DNA of 64,000 bases from Haloferax massiliensis (GTDB taxonomy: Archaea; Halobacteriota; Halobacteria; Halobacteriales; Haloferacaceae): NCBI RefSeq assembly GCF_001368915.1, contig NZ_CSTE01000002.1:1062497-1126496 (forward strand), given 5' to 3'. Made by a program: the position numbers and the translations under genes. Numbering within the stretch: position 1 is the stretch's first letter; every line of letters begins with the position of its first letter. Shown here piece by piece: positions 16,522-25,483 of this stretch. The notes beneath the pieces were generated by a model. That model ran no database searches, was not told where the DNA came from, and saw only the letters and a program-made list of their open reading frames with translations.

Positions 16522-17204
16522 CAAAACAGGTCCGCCAGGGCGTGTTTCAGGCGTCGGGTCGCGCCGCCCGCGGCCTGCCGGAACGAGATGCGCCACGGGG
16601 TCTTGTTGCCGACGACGCTGGTTCGCCCGTCGGCGACGGCCGAGAGGATGGCGTCGACACTTCGGGTGTCGGTGCCGACCTCGGTGACGGCCTGCCCGAC
16701 CATCTCCGCGATGTGGGCGTCGCTCCCGGCGGTCATCGGGAGGTTCCGGCGCTTGGCGAACCGCTCGGCGCGCTGATTGGCGATGCCGGTGAGGAGCCGC
16801 GAGTTGTAGATTTCGATGGCGTCGGCGCTGGCGAGTTGCGCGCTGGAGATGTGCGGCGCGACGCCGTGACGCGACTTCTGGAACGGGTGCGGGATGACCG
16901 CGATGCCGCCGGCGTCGTGGATGCGGTCGAGCGTCTCGTCGTACGACAGCCCAGCCGGAATCAGTTCCTCGACGCCGAGCGCGAGGACGTGGCCCGCGGC
17001 GCAGGTGACCTCCATCCCGGGGATGCCGACCAGCCCGTAGTCGCCCGCGCGCTCCGCGGCTTCGAGGCTGGCGTCTATCTCGTCGTGGTCGGTCACGGCG
17101 AGGGCGTCCAAGCCGACCGCGACCGCCTGTTCGAGGAGGTACTCGATTGGGTCTCGCCCGTCGTAGGACAGAGACGAGTGCGAGTGCAACTCGACCGATA
17201 ACAC
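16521..17204 (-). CDS. PHP-domain metal-dependent phosphoesterase
   Basis: 227 residues of the PHP fold (polymerase and histidinol phosphatase). Metal-binding motifs appear in order: ELHSHSSLSYDG (residues about 6-17), LAVTDHDEID (about 37-46), then AVIPHPFQKSRHG and the C-terminal GSDAHIAEMVG. It therefore keeps the HxH, TDHD, H and D-x-H residues and is probably active. GTG at 17204 starts MLSVELHSH, consistent with a promoter 25 bases upstream. It is the first gene of a two-gene operon with an asparagine-synthase-like protein. PHP proteins of this size act as phosphatases or as 5'-3' or 3'-5' nucleotidases; the substrate is unknown. Confidence 0.9.
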   Translation of the reverse strand: MLSVELHSHSSLSYDGRDPIEYLLEQAVAVGLDALAVTDHDEIDASLEAAERAGDYGLVGIPGMEVTCAAGHVLALGVEELIPAGLSYDETLDRIHDAGGIAVIPHPFQKSRHGVAPHISSAQLASADAIEIYNSRLLTGIANQRAERFAKRRNLPMTAGSDAHIAEMVGQAVTEVGTDTRSVDAILSAVADGRTSVVGNKTPWRISFRQAAGGATRRLKHALADLF

Positions 17205-17224
17205 ACCGTCTCCTAACGATGGAG

Positions 17225-17234
17225 GCTAAAAAAG
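17225..17234 (-). promoter_or_regulatory. Probable TATA box of the PHP/asparagine-synthase-like operon
   Basis: On the minus strand GCTTTTTTAG is centred about 25 bases upstream of the GTG at 17204, the spacing expected for a leaderless haloarchaeal transcript. Confidence 0.5.
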
Positions 17235-17374
17235 CGCCCCGGTCCCGGTGTGATTGGCGTGTGGTCCTCACGCACGGTGGTCGGCGGCCCGGCGAATCGG
17301 AGCGCCGAGTCGCCGCCGTACACGCCCGCGCGAGTCGGATGGCGGCGACGACGGCGACCGCGACCATATTTTGC

Positions 17375-17404
17375 GCACGTTCGTGCATATAGAAAGGGTT
17401 TACA
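17375..17404 (+). promoter_or_regulatory. purL promoter with adjacent palindrome
   Basis: A perfect palindrome GCACGTTCGTGC (17375-17386) lies just upstream of an A/T-rich stretch with GGGTTTACA (TATA-like, centre about 17401), 28 bases before the purL ATG. The palindrome is placed where an activator or repressor could act on the promoter. The rest of the 225-base gap back to 17204 is GC-rich and featureless to me apart from the divergent TATA-like site. Confidence 0.4.
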
Positions 17405-17429
17405 ATGTGCGTTCTGACCATACCAGTGA

Positions 17430-19538
17430 ATGACGCTTTCCGACGCGGACCGCGACCTCGTCGTCGCCGAGCTCGGTCGAGACCCGACGCCGGCCGAGGA
17501 GATACTCTTCGAAAACCTCTGGAGCGAACACTGCGCCTATCGGTCGTCTCGCCCGCTTCTGTCGGCGTTCGACTCGGAGGGCGACCAGGTCGTCATCGGC
17601 CCCGGTGACGACGCGGCGGTCGTCGCTCTGGACGACGACACCTACATCACGCTCGGTATCGAGAGCCACAACCACCCCTCCTACGTCGACCCCTACGACG
17701 GCGCGGCCACGGGCGTCGGCGGCATCGTCCGCGACACCCTCTCGATGGGCGCGTACCCCATCGCGCTCGCCGACTGCCTCTACTTCGGCGACTTCGACCG
17801 CGAGCACTCGCGGTACCTCCTCGACGGCGTCGTCGAGGGCATCGCCGACTACGGCAACGCCATCGGCGTCCCCACCGTGACCGGCTCGACCTCGTTCCAC
17901 GAGAACTACGAGGGCAACCCCCTCGTCAACGTCGCCTGCGTCGGCCTCCTGTCGGCCGACCGCCTCGTCACGGCCGAGGCGCAGGAGGCGGGCAACAAAC
18001 TCGTCCTCGTCGGCAGTTCGACCGGCCGCGACGGCCTCGGCGGCGCGTCGTTCGCCAGCGAGGACCTCGCGGAGGACGCCGAGACCGAAGACCGGCCCGC
18101 GGTGCAGGTCGGCGACCCCTACACGGAGAAACTGCTCATCGAGTGCAACGAGGCGCTCATCGACGAGGACCTCGTCGAGTCCGCCCGCGACCTCGGGGCC
18201 GCCGGCCTCGGCGGCGCGTCCTCCGAACTCGTCGCCAAGGGCGGCTTCGGCGCGGAAATCGACCTCGAAAACGTCCACCAGCGCGAGCCGAACATGAACG
18301 CCTTCGAGATTCTCCTCTCGGAGTCCCAAGAGCGCATGTGCTACGAGGTGACCCCCGAGAACGTCGAGCGCGTGCGGGAACTCGCCGCGCGCTTCGACCT
18401 CGGGAGCGCCGTCATCGGCGAGGTCGCCGAGGGCAACTACGTGTGTACCTTCGACGGCGAACCCGTCGTCGACGTGCCCCCGGAGTTCCTCGCGGAGGGC
18501 GCGCCGATGAACGACCTCGACGCGGTCGAACCCGAAGTCGCGGAGCGCGACCTGCCCGCGTTCGACCTCGAAGACGCGTTCGAGGCGGTCGTCGCCGACC
18601 CCAACACGGCGTCGAAGCGCTGGGTCTACCGCCAGTACGACCACGAGGTCGGCCTGCGGACGGCCCGCCGTCCCGGCGACGACGCGGCGCTCCTCGACGT
18701 GCCCGAGGCCGACGCGAAACTCGCGTTCACCGGCGGCGCGGACCCCAACTGGACGACCGCCGCGCCCTACGACGGGGCGCGCGCAGTCGCCTTCGAGAAC
18801 GCGACAAACCTCGCCGCGAAGGGCGCGTCGCCCCTCGCGACCGTCGACTGTCTCAACGGCGGCAACCCCGAGAAGCCCGACGTGTACGGCGGCTTCAAGG
18901 GCATCGTCGACGGCCTCGCGGACATGTGCCGGGCGCTTTCGGTCCCGGTCGTCGGCGGCAACGTCTCGCTGTACAACGACTCCGTCTCCGGCCCGATTCC
19001 GCCGACGCCGACGCTGGCGATGGTGGGTAAGGCCGACGGTTCCTCGCCCGGCCTCTCGCTTTCGGGCGAGGGCGACCTGTTCCTCGTCGGCTTCGACGGC
19101 GGGGCGCTCGGCGGCTCGACGGTCCTCGAACACCTCGGCGGCTCCGACGCCTTCCCGGCGCTCCCGGAGGACGCCGACGCCGCGACCGCGGTCGAGACGA
19201 TTCGGGCCGTCGCGGCCGACGAGTCCACGGTCGCCGTCCACGACGTGAGCCACGGCGGCCTCGCGGTCGCGCTGGCCGAGATGGTCACCGACGACGTCGG
19301 CGCGGACGTGTCCGTCTCCGACGCCGTCTCGCTGTTCGAGGAAACGCCCGGTCGCGTCGTCGTCGAGACGACCGACGAGGCCGCACTGCGCGACCTCGCG
19401 GGCGACGTGCCCGTCGTCGGACTCGGAACGACGACCGACGACGCGACGCTCTCGCTCGCCGTCGACGGCGACGAGGTCGCCTACGGCGCGGACGACATCG
19501 CCGACCTGCGCGACGTGCTCGCCCGCGAACTCGACTGA
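17430..19538 (+). CDS. purL: Phosphoribosylformylglycinamidine synthase subunit PurL
   Basis: 702-residue ATP-dependent synthetase of de novo purine synthesis, which makes FGAM from FGAR with ammonia delivered by PurQ. The N-terminal signature [17 protein letters not shown] carries the conserved SEHC catalytic His. [47 protein letters not shown] and [12 protein letters not shown] follow. The second half repeats the AIRS-like fold ([30 protein letters not shown]). The length is that of the small, separate-subunit PurL. purS and purQ are not in the window. Confidence 0.96.
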   Translation: MTLSDADRDLVVAELGRDPTPAEEILFENLWSEHCAYRSSRPLLSAFDSEGDQVVIGPGDDAAVVALDDDTYITLGIESHNHPSYVDPYDGAATGVGGIVRDTLSMGAYPIALADCLYFGDFDREHSRYLLDGVVEGIADYGNAIGVPTVTGSTSFHENYEGNPLVNVACVGLLSADRLVTAEAQEAGNKLVLVGSSTGRDGLGGASFASEDLAEDAETEDRPAVQVGDPYTEKLLIECNEALIDEDLVESARDLGAAGLGGASSELVAKGGFGAEIDLENVHQREPNMNAFEILLSESQERMCYEVTPENVERVRELAARFDLGSAVIGEVAEGNYVCTFDGEPVVDVPPEFLAEGAPMNDLDAVEPEVAERDLPAFDLEDAFEAVVADPNTASKRWVYRQYDHEVGLRTARRPGDDAALLDVPEADAKLAFTGGADPNWTTAAPYDGARAVAFENATNLAAKGASPLATVDCLNGGNPEKPDVYGGFKGIVDGLADMCRALSVPVVGGNVSLYNDSVSGPIPPTPTLAMVGKADGSSPGLSLSGEGDLFLVGFDGGALGGSTVLEHLGGSDAFPALPEDADAATAVETIRAVAADESTVAVHDVSHGGLAVALAEMVTDDVGADVSVSDAVSLFEETPGRVVVETTDEAALRDLAGDVPVVGLGTTTDDATLSLAVDGDEVAYGADDIADLRDVLARELD

Positions 19539-19582
19539 ACAGACTGCACTAAAAAACGCGGTCCCGCGTCACGTCGCTTCCG

Positions 19583-20554
19583 CTACGGTTCGAGGACGAC
19601 TTTCCCGCTGCTCTTTCTGGCTTCGATGTACTCGTGGGCCGCCGCGGCGTCTTCGAGGTCGAACGTCTCGCCGACGACCACGTCGAGTTCGCCCGCGGCG
19701 AGCAGTTCGGACAGCTCCGGCACCGACCCGAGAATCGACTCGGGGCGCTGCTGCATCGCGCTCCCGAGGTGGAAGCCGATGACGGACTTGTTCTCGAACA
19801 GCAGGCGCGTCGGGTCCGCCGCGGCCGCGTCGCCGGAGGCCGCGCCGTAGGTGACGAGTCGGCCGAAGTCGGCGAGGGCGTCGAGACTGCGCTCGAAGGT
19901 CTCGCCGCCGACGCCGTCGAGGACGAGGTCGACGCCCGCGCCGTCGGTCTCGTCGGCGACGACCTCGCGGAAGTCCTCCTCGGTGTACTGGATACCGTGG
20001 TCGAGTCCGAGGTCGGCCGCGAGGTCGAGTTTCTCCTCGGTGCTGGCCGTGCCGAACGTCTCGACGCCGGCGTGGGAGGCGAGTTGGACCGCCGCGGTGC
20101 CGACGCCGCCGGCGGCCGCCTGAATCAGCACGCGCTCGTCGTCGTCGAGGCCGCCCCACTCGTGGAGGCAGTTGTACGCGGTGAGGAACTGGACGGGGAA
20201 GCCGGCGGCCTCGGCGAACGACATCGACTCGGGCACGTCGAACAGCGTCGGGGCCGGCGTGGTGACGTACTCGGCGTACGCCCCGCCGCCGGTCATTGCG
20301 ACGACGCGCTCGCCGACCTCGCGGTCGACGCCCTCGCCCACCGCGTCGATGGTTCCCGCGGCCTCCATACCCGGCGTGTACGTCGGTTCCGGACCGTCTC
20401 GGTAGGTCCCGCGCCGCTGCATGATGTCGGCGAAGTTGATGCCGGCGGCCTCGACGGCGATGCGGACCTCGCCCGGCGCCGGCTCCGGCGTCTCGGTCTC
20501 CCGCAGTTCGAGGGCGTCGGAACTTCCGTACTCGGTGACGACTATCGATTTCAC
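19583..20554 (-). CDS. NADPH:quinone-reductase-like MDR oxidoreductase
   Basis: 323-residue zinc-free medium-chain reductase of the quinone oxidoreductase (QOR) type. The N-terminal catalytic fold contains VEAAGINFADIMQRRGTY, which is the QOR signature, and lacks the zinc cysteines of alcohol dehydrogenases. The cofactor fold has LIQAAAGGVGTAAVQLASHA near residue 143. The C-terminal end reads AHEYIEARKSSGKVVLEP. It is likely to reduce quinones or enones with NADPH; the precise substrate is open. The gene is convergent with purL, ending 44 bases past the purL stop. Confidence 0.9.
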   Translation of the reverse strand: MKSIVVTEYGSSDALELRETETPEPAPGEVRIAVEAAGINFADIMQRRGTYRDGPEPTYTPGMEAAGTIDAVGEGVDREVGERVVAMTGGGAYAEYVTTPAPTLFDVPESMSFAEAAGFPVQFLTAYNCLHEWGGLDDDERVLIQAAAGGVGTAAVQLASHAGVETFGTASTEEKLDLAADLGLDHGIQYTEEDFREVVADETDGAGVDLVLDGVGGETFERSLDALADFGRLVTYGAASGDAAAADPTRLLFENKSVIGFHLGSAMQQRPESILGSVPELSELLAAGELDVVVGETFDLEDAAAAHEYIEARKSSGKVVLEP

Positions 20555-20646
20555 GGCGGGTCGTAGCCGCGGCGGCCTGAAAAGGGGAGAGAACGCGGAA
20601 GTTCGTGCGGATTGCCGGTTCTACGCGGAGGCGCTCGCGTCCGTGT

Positions 20647-20814
20647 TCAGGCCAGCACCAGCGGGATGCCGAACGTGACGGCGAGGCCGACGACGAAGAC
20701 GAGGACGCCGGTCGTGACCTGACTCATCGAGAAGTCCTGCATCGGAGAGGTGACGCGCCCTTCTTGTTCGCCTTCGTGGTGGTCGTCGTGTCCGTGGTCG
20801 TGGTCGTCGCTCAT
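20647..20814 (-). CDS. Small His/Asp-rich single-helix membrane protein
   Basis: 55-residue protein with a hydrophilic N-terminus dense in His, Asp and Glu (MSDDHDHGHDDHHEGEQEGR) and one hydrophobic helix at the C-terminus (GVLVFVVGLAVTFGIPLVLA). I place the start at the ATG at 20814; the longer frame begins with a segment unlike the rest. The His-rich tail could bind metal ions, but that is only a suggestion from composition. The gene lies downstream of another tiny membrane protein on the same strand (20923-21078), 108 bases away. No family is recognised with confidence. Confidence 0.6.
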   Translation of the reverse strand: MSDDHDHGHDDHHEGEQEGRVTSPMQDFSMSQVTTGVLVFVVGLAVTFGIPLVLA

Positions 20815-20922
20815 AGGCGGGGCGACGGGCTCGCAGTACAAAAACGCACCTAACCGTCGCCCGCGAGCCCCACGACTGCATCGCCGGCGGCCGGTCTCGC
20901 GGGCGAGCGTCGCTCCGGCGGT

Positions 20923-21078
20923 TCAGGACCGATACAGGTACAGCGCGACCAGAAACACGAGCGCGAGCGGCAAGAACGGGAGCGCGGCGTCGAGCGGGAC
21001 CAAAAGCGCCACTATCGCGGCCATCACCACGAACTCGACGACCACGAGCAGACTGAGGAGTTCGGCTGAATCCGTCAT
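20923..21078 (-). CDS. Small two-helix membrane protein
   Basis: 51-residue hydrophobic protein (MTDSAELLSLLVVVEFVVMA at the start, ending LYLYRS) with two predicted helices at residues about 6-27 and 32-49 and a tight turn with Pro and Asp. It has the composition of a real membrane microprotein and no charged interior. It lies between the QOR-type gene and hisF with its own ATG. No function or family can be assigned. The 177 bases up to hisF hold no other gene I can support. Confidence 0.55.
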   Translation of the reverse strand: MTDSAELLSLLVVVEFVVMAAIVALLVPLDAALPFLPLALVFLVALYLYRS

Positions 21079-21255
21079 CGTTCGAATCGGAACCCACGCC
21101 GGGGTTCTCGCCGACGAGTCATCAAACCACCCGCTGGACGAGGGGCCGAAATCGGCATCCTCGTCGCCGGGACTCGCCGAGGTGTTCGGATTTCGGCCAG
21201 CACCTGCCGTAGTCGAAACGGTGAAACGGCTCTTTCGCAAACGTTTCGGTAGCGA

Positions 21256-22068
21256 ATGCTCACGAAGCGAATCATCCCCTGTATCGACGTCGACCTCGAC
21301 GAGGACGGGAACCCGGCCGTCTACACCGGCGTCAACTTCGAGGACCTGAAGTACACGGGCGACCCGGTCGAGATGGCCAAACTGTACAACGAGGCGGGCG
21401 CGGACGAGTTCGTCTTCCTCGACATCACCGCCTCCGCCGAGGGCCGGGCGACGATGCTCGACACCGTCTCGAAGGTCGCAGACGAGGTGTTCATCCCCCT
21501 GACCGTCGGCGGCGGTATCCGCACCCGCGACGACATCAAAGAGACGCTCCGCGCCGGCGCGGACAAGGTCTCTATCAACACCGCGGCGCTCCAGAACCCC
21601 GACCTCATCGAGGAGGGCGCGCGCTCCTTCGGGAGCCAGTGCATCGTCATCTCGGTGGACGCCCGCCGGCGCTTCGACGAGGAGGGCGAGCACTACGCCG
21701 AGGTCGACGGCGAGTCCTGCTGGTTCGAGTGCACCGTCAAGGGCGGCCGCGAGGGAACCGGCGTCGACGTGGTCGAGTGGGCCAACGAGGCCGAATCGCG
21801 CGGCGCGGGGGAGCTGTTTATCAACTCCATCGACGCCGACGGCACGAAAGACGGCTACGACATCCCGCTGACGAAGGCCGTCTGCGACAGCGTCTCGACG
21901 CCCGTCATCGCCTCCTCCGGCTGCGGCGGCCCCGAGGACATGTACGAAGTCTTCACCGAGGCCGGCGCGGACGCCGGTCTCGCCGCCTCCATCTTCCACT
22001 TCGACGAGTACACGATTCGAGACGTCAAGGAGTACCTCGACGAGCGCGGCGTGCCGGTTCGCCTGTAA
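21256..22068 (+). CDS. hisF: Imidazole glycerol phosphate synthase subunit HisF
   Basis: 270-residue beta/alpha barrel cyclase of histidine synthesis, which works with HisH and also yields the purine by-product AICAR. Key motifs: [19 protein letters not shown] at the N-terminus with the catalytic Asp in CIDVD, then [19 protein letters not shown], and [14 protein letters not shown] with the second catalytic Asp. Phosphate-binding loops SGCGGPEDM and ASIFHFDEY are at the C-terminal end. The family usually has about 255 residues; the extra length is an acidic insertion after [19 protein letters not shown]. It stands alone, with no other his gene nearby. Confidence 0.95.
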   Translation: MLTKRIIPCIDVDLDEDGNPAVYTGVNFEDLKYTGDPVEMAKLYNEAGADEFVFLDITASAEGRATMLDTVSKVADEVFIPLTVGGGIRTRDDIKETLRAGADKVSINTAALQNPDLIEEGARSFGSQCIVISVDARRRFDEEGEHYAEVDGESCWFECTVKGGREGTGVDVVEWANEAESRGAGELFINSIDADGTKDGYDIPLTKAVCDSVSTPVIASSGCGGPEDMYEVFTEAGADAGLAASIFHFDEYTIRDVKEYLDERGVPVRL

Positions 22069-22232
22069 GCACAGCGCTCCACGGCCGCGTTCTGCTCCGT
22101 CTCTCTCCGACTCTCTTCGTCTCTCTCCGTCCCGCTTTTCGCCCCCAGTCACCGACCCCGCCGACCGGTCGTGCGCCTCCCGCGCAGTCGGAACCAATCT
22201 TAACCCGCCGGCGCGTCGTATCTCGCTCCGAG

Positions 22233-22793
22233 ATGACAGACGACGCGTGGCTCGACGCCCTCCGCACGCACCGCGAACAGAAGGACCGCTATCTCGCCGC
22301 GGACCGCAACTCACCGATTCCGCCGGACCAACGGGACTTTTTCGACGGTCTCGACTACTTCGACCCCGACCCCGACCTCCGATTCGAACTCGACCTCCGC
22401 GAGTACGACGACCCCGAGCGCATCACCATCGGCACCTCGACGGACGGCGAGCGCGAGTACCTCGCGTGGGGTCGCTTCGAGTTCGAGGTCGACGGCGAGT
22501 CGTACGCGCTCGACGCCTACCGCGCCGACCCCGACGAGGACCTCCTGTGGGTGCCGTTCCGCGACGAGACGAACACCGAGGAGACGTACGGCGCGGGCCG
22601 CTACCTCGACCTCGAAGCCGCGGACCGGACCGACGACGGACGCTGGGTGGTCGACTTCAACTACGCCTACAACCCGTTTTGCGCCTACTCGCCGCGGTAC
22701 GAGTGCCCGCTGGTCCCGATGGAGAACTGGCTCGAAGTCCGCATCGAGGCCGGCGAGAAGGACTACGAGGGACCGGGCGGCGCGGACGCGTAA
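22233..22793 (+). CDS. DUF1684 domain protein
   Basis: 186-residue soluble acidic protein of the DUF1684 family. Family marks: LRTHREQKDRYLAADRNSPI at the N-terminus, the Asp/Phe/Tyr-rich region FFDGLDYFDPDPDL, then LWVPFRDETNTEETYGAGRY, and the C-terminal block FNYAYNPFCAYSPRYECPLV. That last block holds the family's conserved NP..AYS and C-P residues. Proteins of this family are widespread in bacteria and haloarchaea without a settled function. I start at ATG 22233, about 30 bases downstream of a TATA-like CTTAAC. It is not in an operon with hisF (165 bases apart). Confidence 0.85.
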   Translation: MTDDAWLDALRTHREQKDRYLAADRNSPIPPDQRDFFDGLDYFDPDPDLRFELDLREYDDPERITIGTSTDGEREYLAWGRFEFEVDGESYALDAYRADPDEDLLWVPFRDETNTEETYGAGRYLDLEAADRTDDGRWVVDFNYAYNPFCAYSPRYECPLVPMENWLEVRIEAGEKDYEGPGGADA

Positions 22794-22844
22794 CGGAGAG
22801 ACGCACCGCTCGCGGGGGAGCGAAAACGAGAGAGAACCCGCAGA

Positions 22845-23135
22845 TTACGCGTCGATGCCGGCGCGGTAGGCGTCGGTGAAGTCGTCGGCGGTGCGCTGGA
22901 CGCCGCGGGCGGCCTCCGCGAGCGCGTCGAGGGGGTCGACGCCGGGCTCCGTCTTGATAGAGAGGACGGGGTCCGTCTGTCCGCCGGACTGCTCGGGGTT
23001 CACGTCGTAGGTCGCGGCCGTGACGGTGTCGGTCTGGAGGAGTTCGCCCTTCAGGACGTTCATGAAGGTGTGGTCCTCGCCGCCGATTTCGATGCGGAGT
23101 TCCTCGTCGGTCTTGTCGATGACCCGCAGTTCCAT
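22845..23135 (-). CDS. rpoL: DNA-directed RNA polymerase subunit L
   Basis: 96-residue RNA polymerase assembly subunit, equivalent to eukaryotic Rpb11/AC19, which pairs with subunit D. The start [17 protein letters not shown] and the central segment [17 protein letters not shown] match the family, where the region corresponds to the HT-x-N-L-L of Rpb11. The C-terminal helix is [20 protein letters not shown]. The long open frame upstream on the same strand is a shadow; the ATG at 23135 is the first that gives the family N-terminus. It follows a metallo-hydrolase gene by 26 bases and may be cotranscribed with it. Confidence 0.94.
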   Translation of the reverse strand: MELRVIDKTDEELRIEIGGEDHTFMNVLKGELLQTDTVTAATYDVNPEQSGGQTDPVLSIKTEPGVDPLDALAEAARGVQRTADDFTDAYRAGIDA

Positions 23136-23161
23136 GGCTCTCCGTTCCCTCCAGCGGCGTT

Positions 23162-24160
23162 TTAACGTTTCGTCTCGGGAACCGCGACCAGTTCGTCGAA
23201 GTCCGGGTCCGCGTCGAGGAGTTCGTATCGCCCCTCGTCGTCCGGGGGCGCGACGATGCCCTCGGCGACGAGGTGGTCGAGGTGGGCGAACGCCTCGCCG
23301 GGACCGTGGAGGATGTGGATGCCCGAGAGGTCGCCGAACAGGTGCGCGCTCACGGTCCACGCGTCCGTGGGGCCGCGTTCGTCGAGGACCGAGACGACGC
23401 GCTCGGTGCGCTCGCGGTGGTGCTCCGCGATGACGCGCGCCCGCCCGGCGGGGTCGGAGATGGGGTCGCGGTGGCCGGGCCACGCCCGCTTGAAGTCGAG
23501 GTCGGCGAGGCGAGCGAGGCTGTCGAGATAGGTTTCGAGCGGGCGGTCGACCCGGAGGTCCGCGCCGCCGACGTTCGGGGTGTACTTCGGGAGGATGACG
23601 TCGCCGACGTACGCCTCGCGGCCCGCCCCGCGCTCGCCGTCGAACGCGAGAGCGCTCAGTCCGGCGGCGTGGCCGGGGAGGTGGACGACTTCGAGTTCGC
23701 CGTCGCCGGCGGCGATGCGGTCGCCGTCCTCGACGGGCGTCACGTCGACGCGACCGCCGCGGAGGTCCTCGTGACCGTCGAGGTATTCGGTCACTTCGGC
23801 GCGTGGTTCGCCGGGGATGCGCCACTCGTCGAAGCGGCGCTCGCGAATCGAGCGCTCGGCCGAGACCGCGTCGGGGTCGCCCGCGACGATGCCCGCGTCG
23901 TCGGCGTGGACGTAGACCGGCGCGCCGCTTTCGGCCTGCAGTTCGGCCGCGAGTCCGGCGTGGTCGGCGTGCCAGTGAGTGAGGACGATGGCTTCGAGGT
24001 CGGCGACCTCGTTGCCGGCCGCCGCGAGTCCCTCGCGGAGGTCCCGCCGGACCGAGTCGGTCGCCACGCCGGCGTCGACGAGCGTCGGCCGGTCGCCGGG
24101 GAGGAGATAGGCGTTGTTCCGCCCCTCGAAGACGGTGTTCCCGAGCCGTATTCGTTCCAT
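23162..24160 (-). CDS. Metallo-beta-lactamase-fold hydrolase with C-terminal extension
   Basis: 332 residues. The N-terminal MBL-fold domain carries [15 protein letters not shown] (HxHxDH zinc motif) near residue 65, then [30 protein letters not shown], and [14 protein letters not shown] with the last metal His. After about residue 240 an additional helical segment ([20 protein letters not shown]) and a winged-helix-like region follow ([20 protein letters not shown]), as in the LACTB2/glyoxalase-II-like group. Hydrolysis of a thioester or phosphoester is likely; the substrate is unknown. I start at ATG 24160 ([13 protein letters not shown]), which gives the usual family start; the frame beyond is GC-rich shadow. 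Confidence 0.87.
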   Translation of the reverse strand: MERIRLGNTVFEGRNNAYLLPGDRPTLVDAGVATDSVRRDLREGLAAAGNEVADLEAIVLTHWHADHAGLAAELQAESGAPVYVHADDAGIVAGDPDAVSAERSIRERRFDEWRIPGEPRAEVTEYLDGHEDLRGGRVDVTPVEDGDRIAAGDGELEVVHLPGHAAGLSALAFDGERGAGREAYVGDVILPKYTPNVGGADLRVDRPLETYLDSLARLADLDFKRAWPGHRDPISDPAGRARVIAEHHRERTERVVSVLDERGPTDAWTVSAHLFGDLSGIHILHGPGEAFAHLDHLVAEGIVAPPDDEGRYELLDADPDFDELVAVPETKR

Positions 24161-24323
24161 GCGACCACCTGGCCGTCGAGGTGCATGATTATTCCGACTC
24201 CACGGGCGGCGGCGTCCCGCGGGGCGGCCGAGGGTCGCCCGACCATCGGCGAGTCGGCGGCCCGCACGCCGGCCTAACGCCCGACACATTCAAAAGCCGG
24301 CCGCGCATCGAATCGCACGTCGA

Positions 24324-25421
24324 ATGCCGGTGGACTTCTACGAACTCCTCGGGGTCGAACGCGACGCCGAGACGGCGGAGATAAAACAGGCCTTTCGTCA
24401 GCGGGCGCGGGAGTACCATCCCGACGTCAACGACGACGAGCGAGCGACCGCGCAGTTCACCGTCGTCCGGAAGGCCTACGAAGTCCTCACAGACGACGCC
24501 GAGCGCGCCGACTACGACCGGATGGGTCACGGCCCGTACGTCGAGAGACGCCTCGACGGCCTGACGAAGTTCAAGTACCCCGGAAAGGCCGGCAAGGACG
24601 GCGGACGCGGCGAGTCTGACACCGGCGGTCGGTCGGCTTCGGGGCGGTCGTCGGCCGGGCGGTCGTCGGCCGGGCGGTCGGCTTCGTCGTCGTCCACAAC
24701 GTCGTCTTCGTCGTCGTCCTCTCGGCGGTCGTCGTCCGCGTCGAGTTCGTCGCGGGCGAGTCGGTCGCGAGCCTCCGGGTCGTCCTCGTCGTCGCGGGCC
24801 ACGGGCGCATCGCAGTCGTCGGCCGCGGGCGGGTCGTCGCGCGGCCGCACCCGAACCTCGGAGTCCGGTCGCTCTGGTCGGACCGGGACGACCGGCCGGT
24901 TCGAACGCGGACGCGACGGTTCCGAGTCGTCGGCCACGACCGCGCCCGCGTCGGGCGCGACGAACCCGCTTTGGTACGGCTGGAGCGTCTCGCTCGTCGC
25001 GCTGGTCGCGTATCTCGGCGGCTTCGCGTGGCATCTCGCGGGCGACGGCGCGGGGTTCGCGGCCGCGCTCGCGTCGCTGGACACCGCCGCGCCCGCCGCG
25101 GGACTCCTCGCGTCGTCGCCGCTGTCGCTCCCGTCTCTCGCTGCTCTGCAGGCCGCGGCGACGCCGGCGGCGCTCGCCCTCCCGGTCGCGGCGGCGCTCC
25201 TCGCCGTCTCGCTCGCGGGGGTCATCGCCCGGTTCGGCCACGCGTGGACCACGTGGGCCTACGCGCTCGCGGCGGCCGTCCCGCTGGTGCTCGTGGCGGC
25301 CGGCGCGCTCGGCGTCGGACGACCCGTCGCGGTCGACCTCCTCGGCTTCGTCGTCTGCCCGCTCCTCGGGGCGGGCGGTTTCGTCGTCGACGCCGGGTGG
25401 TATCTCTTCACCTCGCGGTAG
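24324..25421 (+). CDS. Membrane-anchored J-domain protein with Ser/Arg-rich linker
   Basis: 365-residue protein in three parts. Residues 4-67 are a J domain (FYELLGVERDAETAEIKQAF; HPD motif in YHPDVNDDE), the partner module that stimulates DnaK/Hsp70. Residues about 90-205 are a low-complexity linker almost entirely of Ser, Arg, Gly and Ala (runs such as GRSSAGRSSAGRSASSS), strongly basic in a proteome that is mostly acidic. Residues about 215-360 hold four hydrophobic helices. It lacks the DnaJ zinc-finger and C-terminal substrate domains. The likely role is recruiting a Hsp70 to the membrane. The 5' region of the linker-coding DNA is itself repetitive (GGGCGGTCGTCGGCC units). Confidence 0.85.
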   Translation: MPVDFYELLGVERDAETAEIKQAFRQRAREYHPDVNDDERATAQFTVVRKAYEVLTDDAERADYDRMGHGPYVERRLDGLTKFKYPGKAGKDGGRGESDTGGRSASGRSSAGRSSAGRSASSSSTTSSSSSSSRRSSSASSSSRASRSRASGSSSSSRATGASQSSAAGGSSRGRTRTSESGRSGRTGTTGRFERGRDGSESSATTAPASGATNPLWYGWSVSLVALVAYLGGFAWHLAGDGAGFAAALASLDTAAPAAGLLASSPLSLPSLAALQAAATPAALALPVAAALLAVSLAGVIARFGHAWTTWAYALAAAVPLVLVAAGALGVGRPVAVDLLGFVVCPLLGAGGFVVDAGWYLFTSR

Positions 25422-25483
25422 CCGACGCGACGCGCGCTTCGCCGTCGCCCACGATTTTTGTCGCCCGCGTCCGTCGAACCGGT

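Noticed and set aside
22081-22140. CT-rich stretch after hisF as a terminator or repeat
   Set aside because: It has T-rich patches and a twice-repeated GTCTCTCTCCG, but no hairpin or long T run, so I could not support a terminator call.
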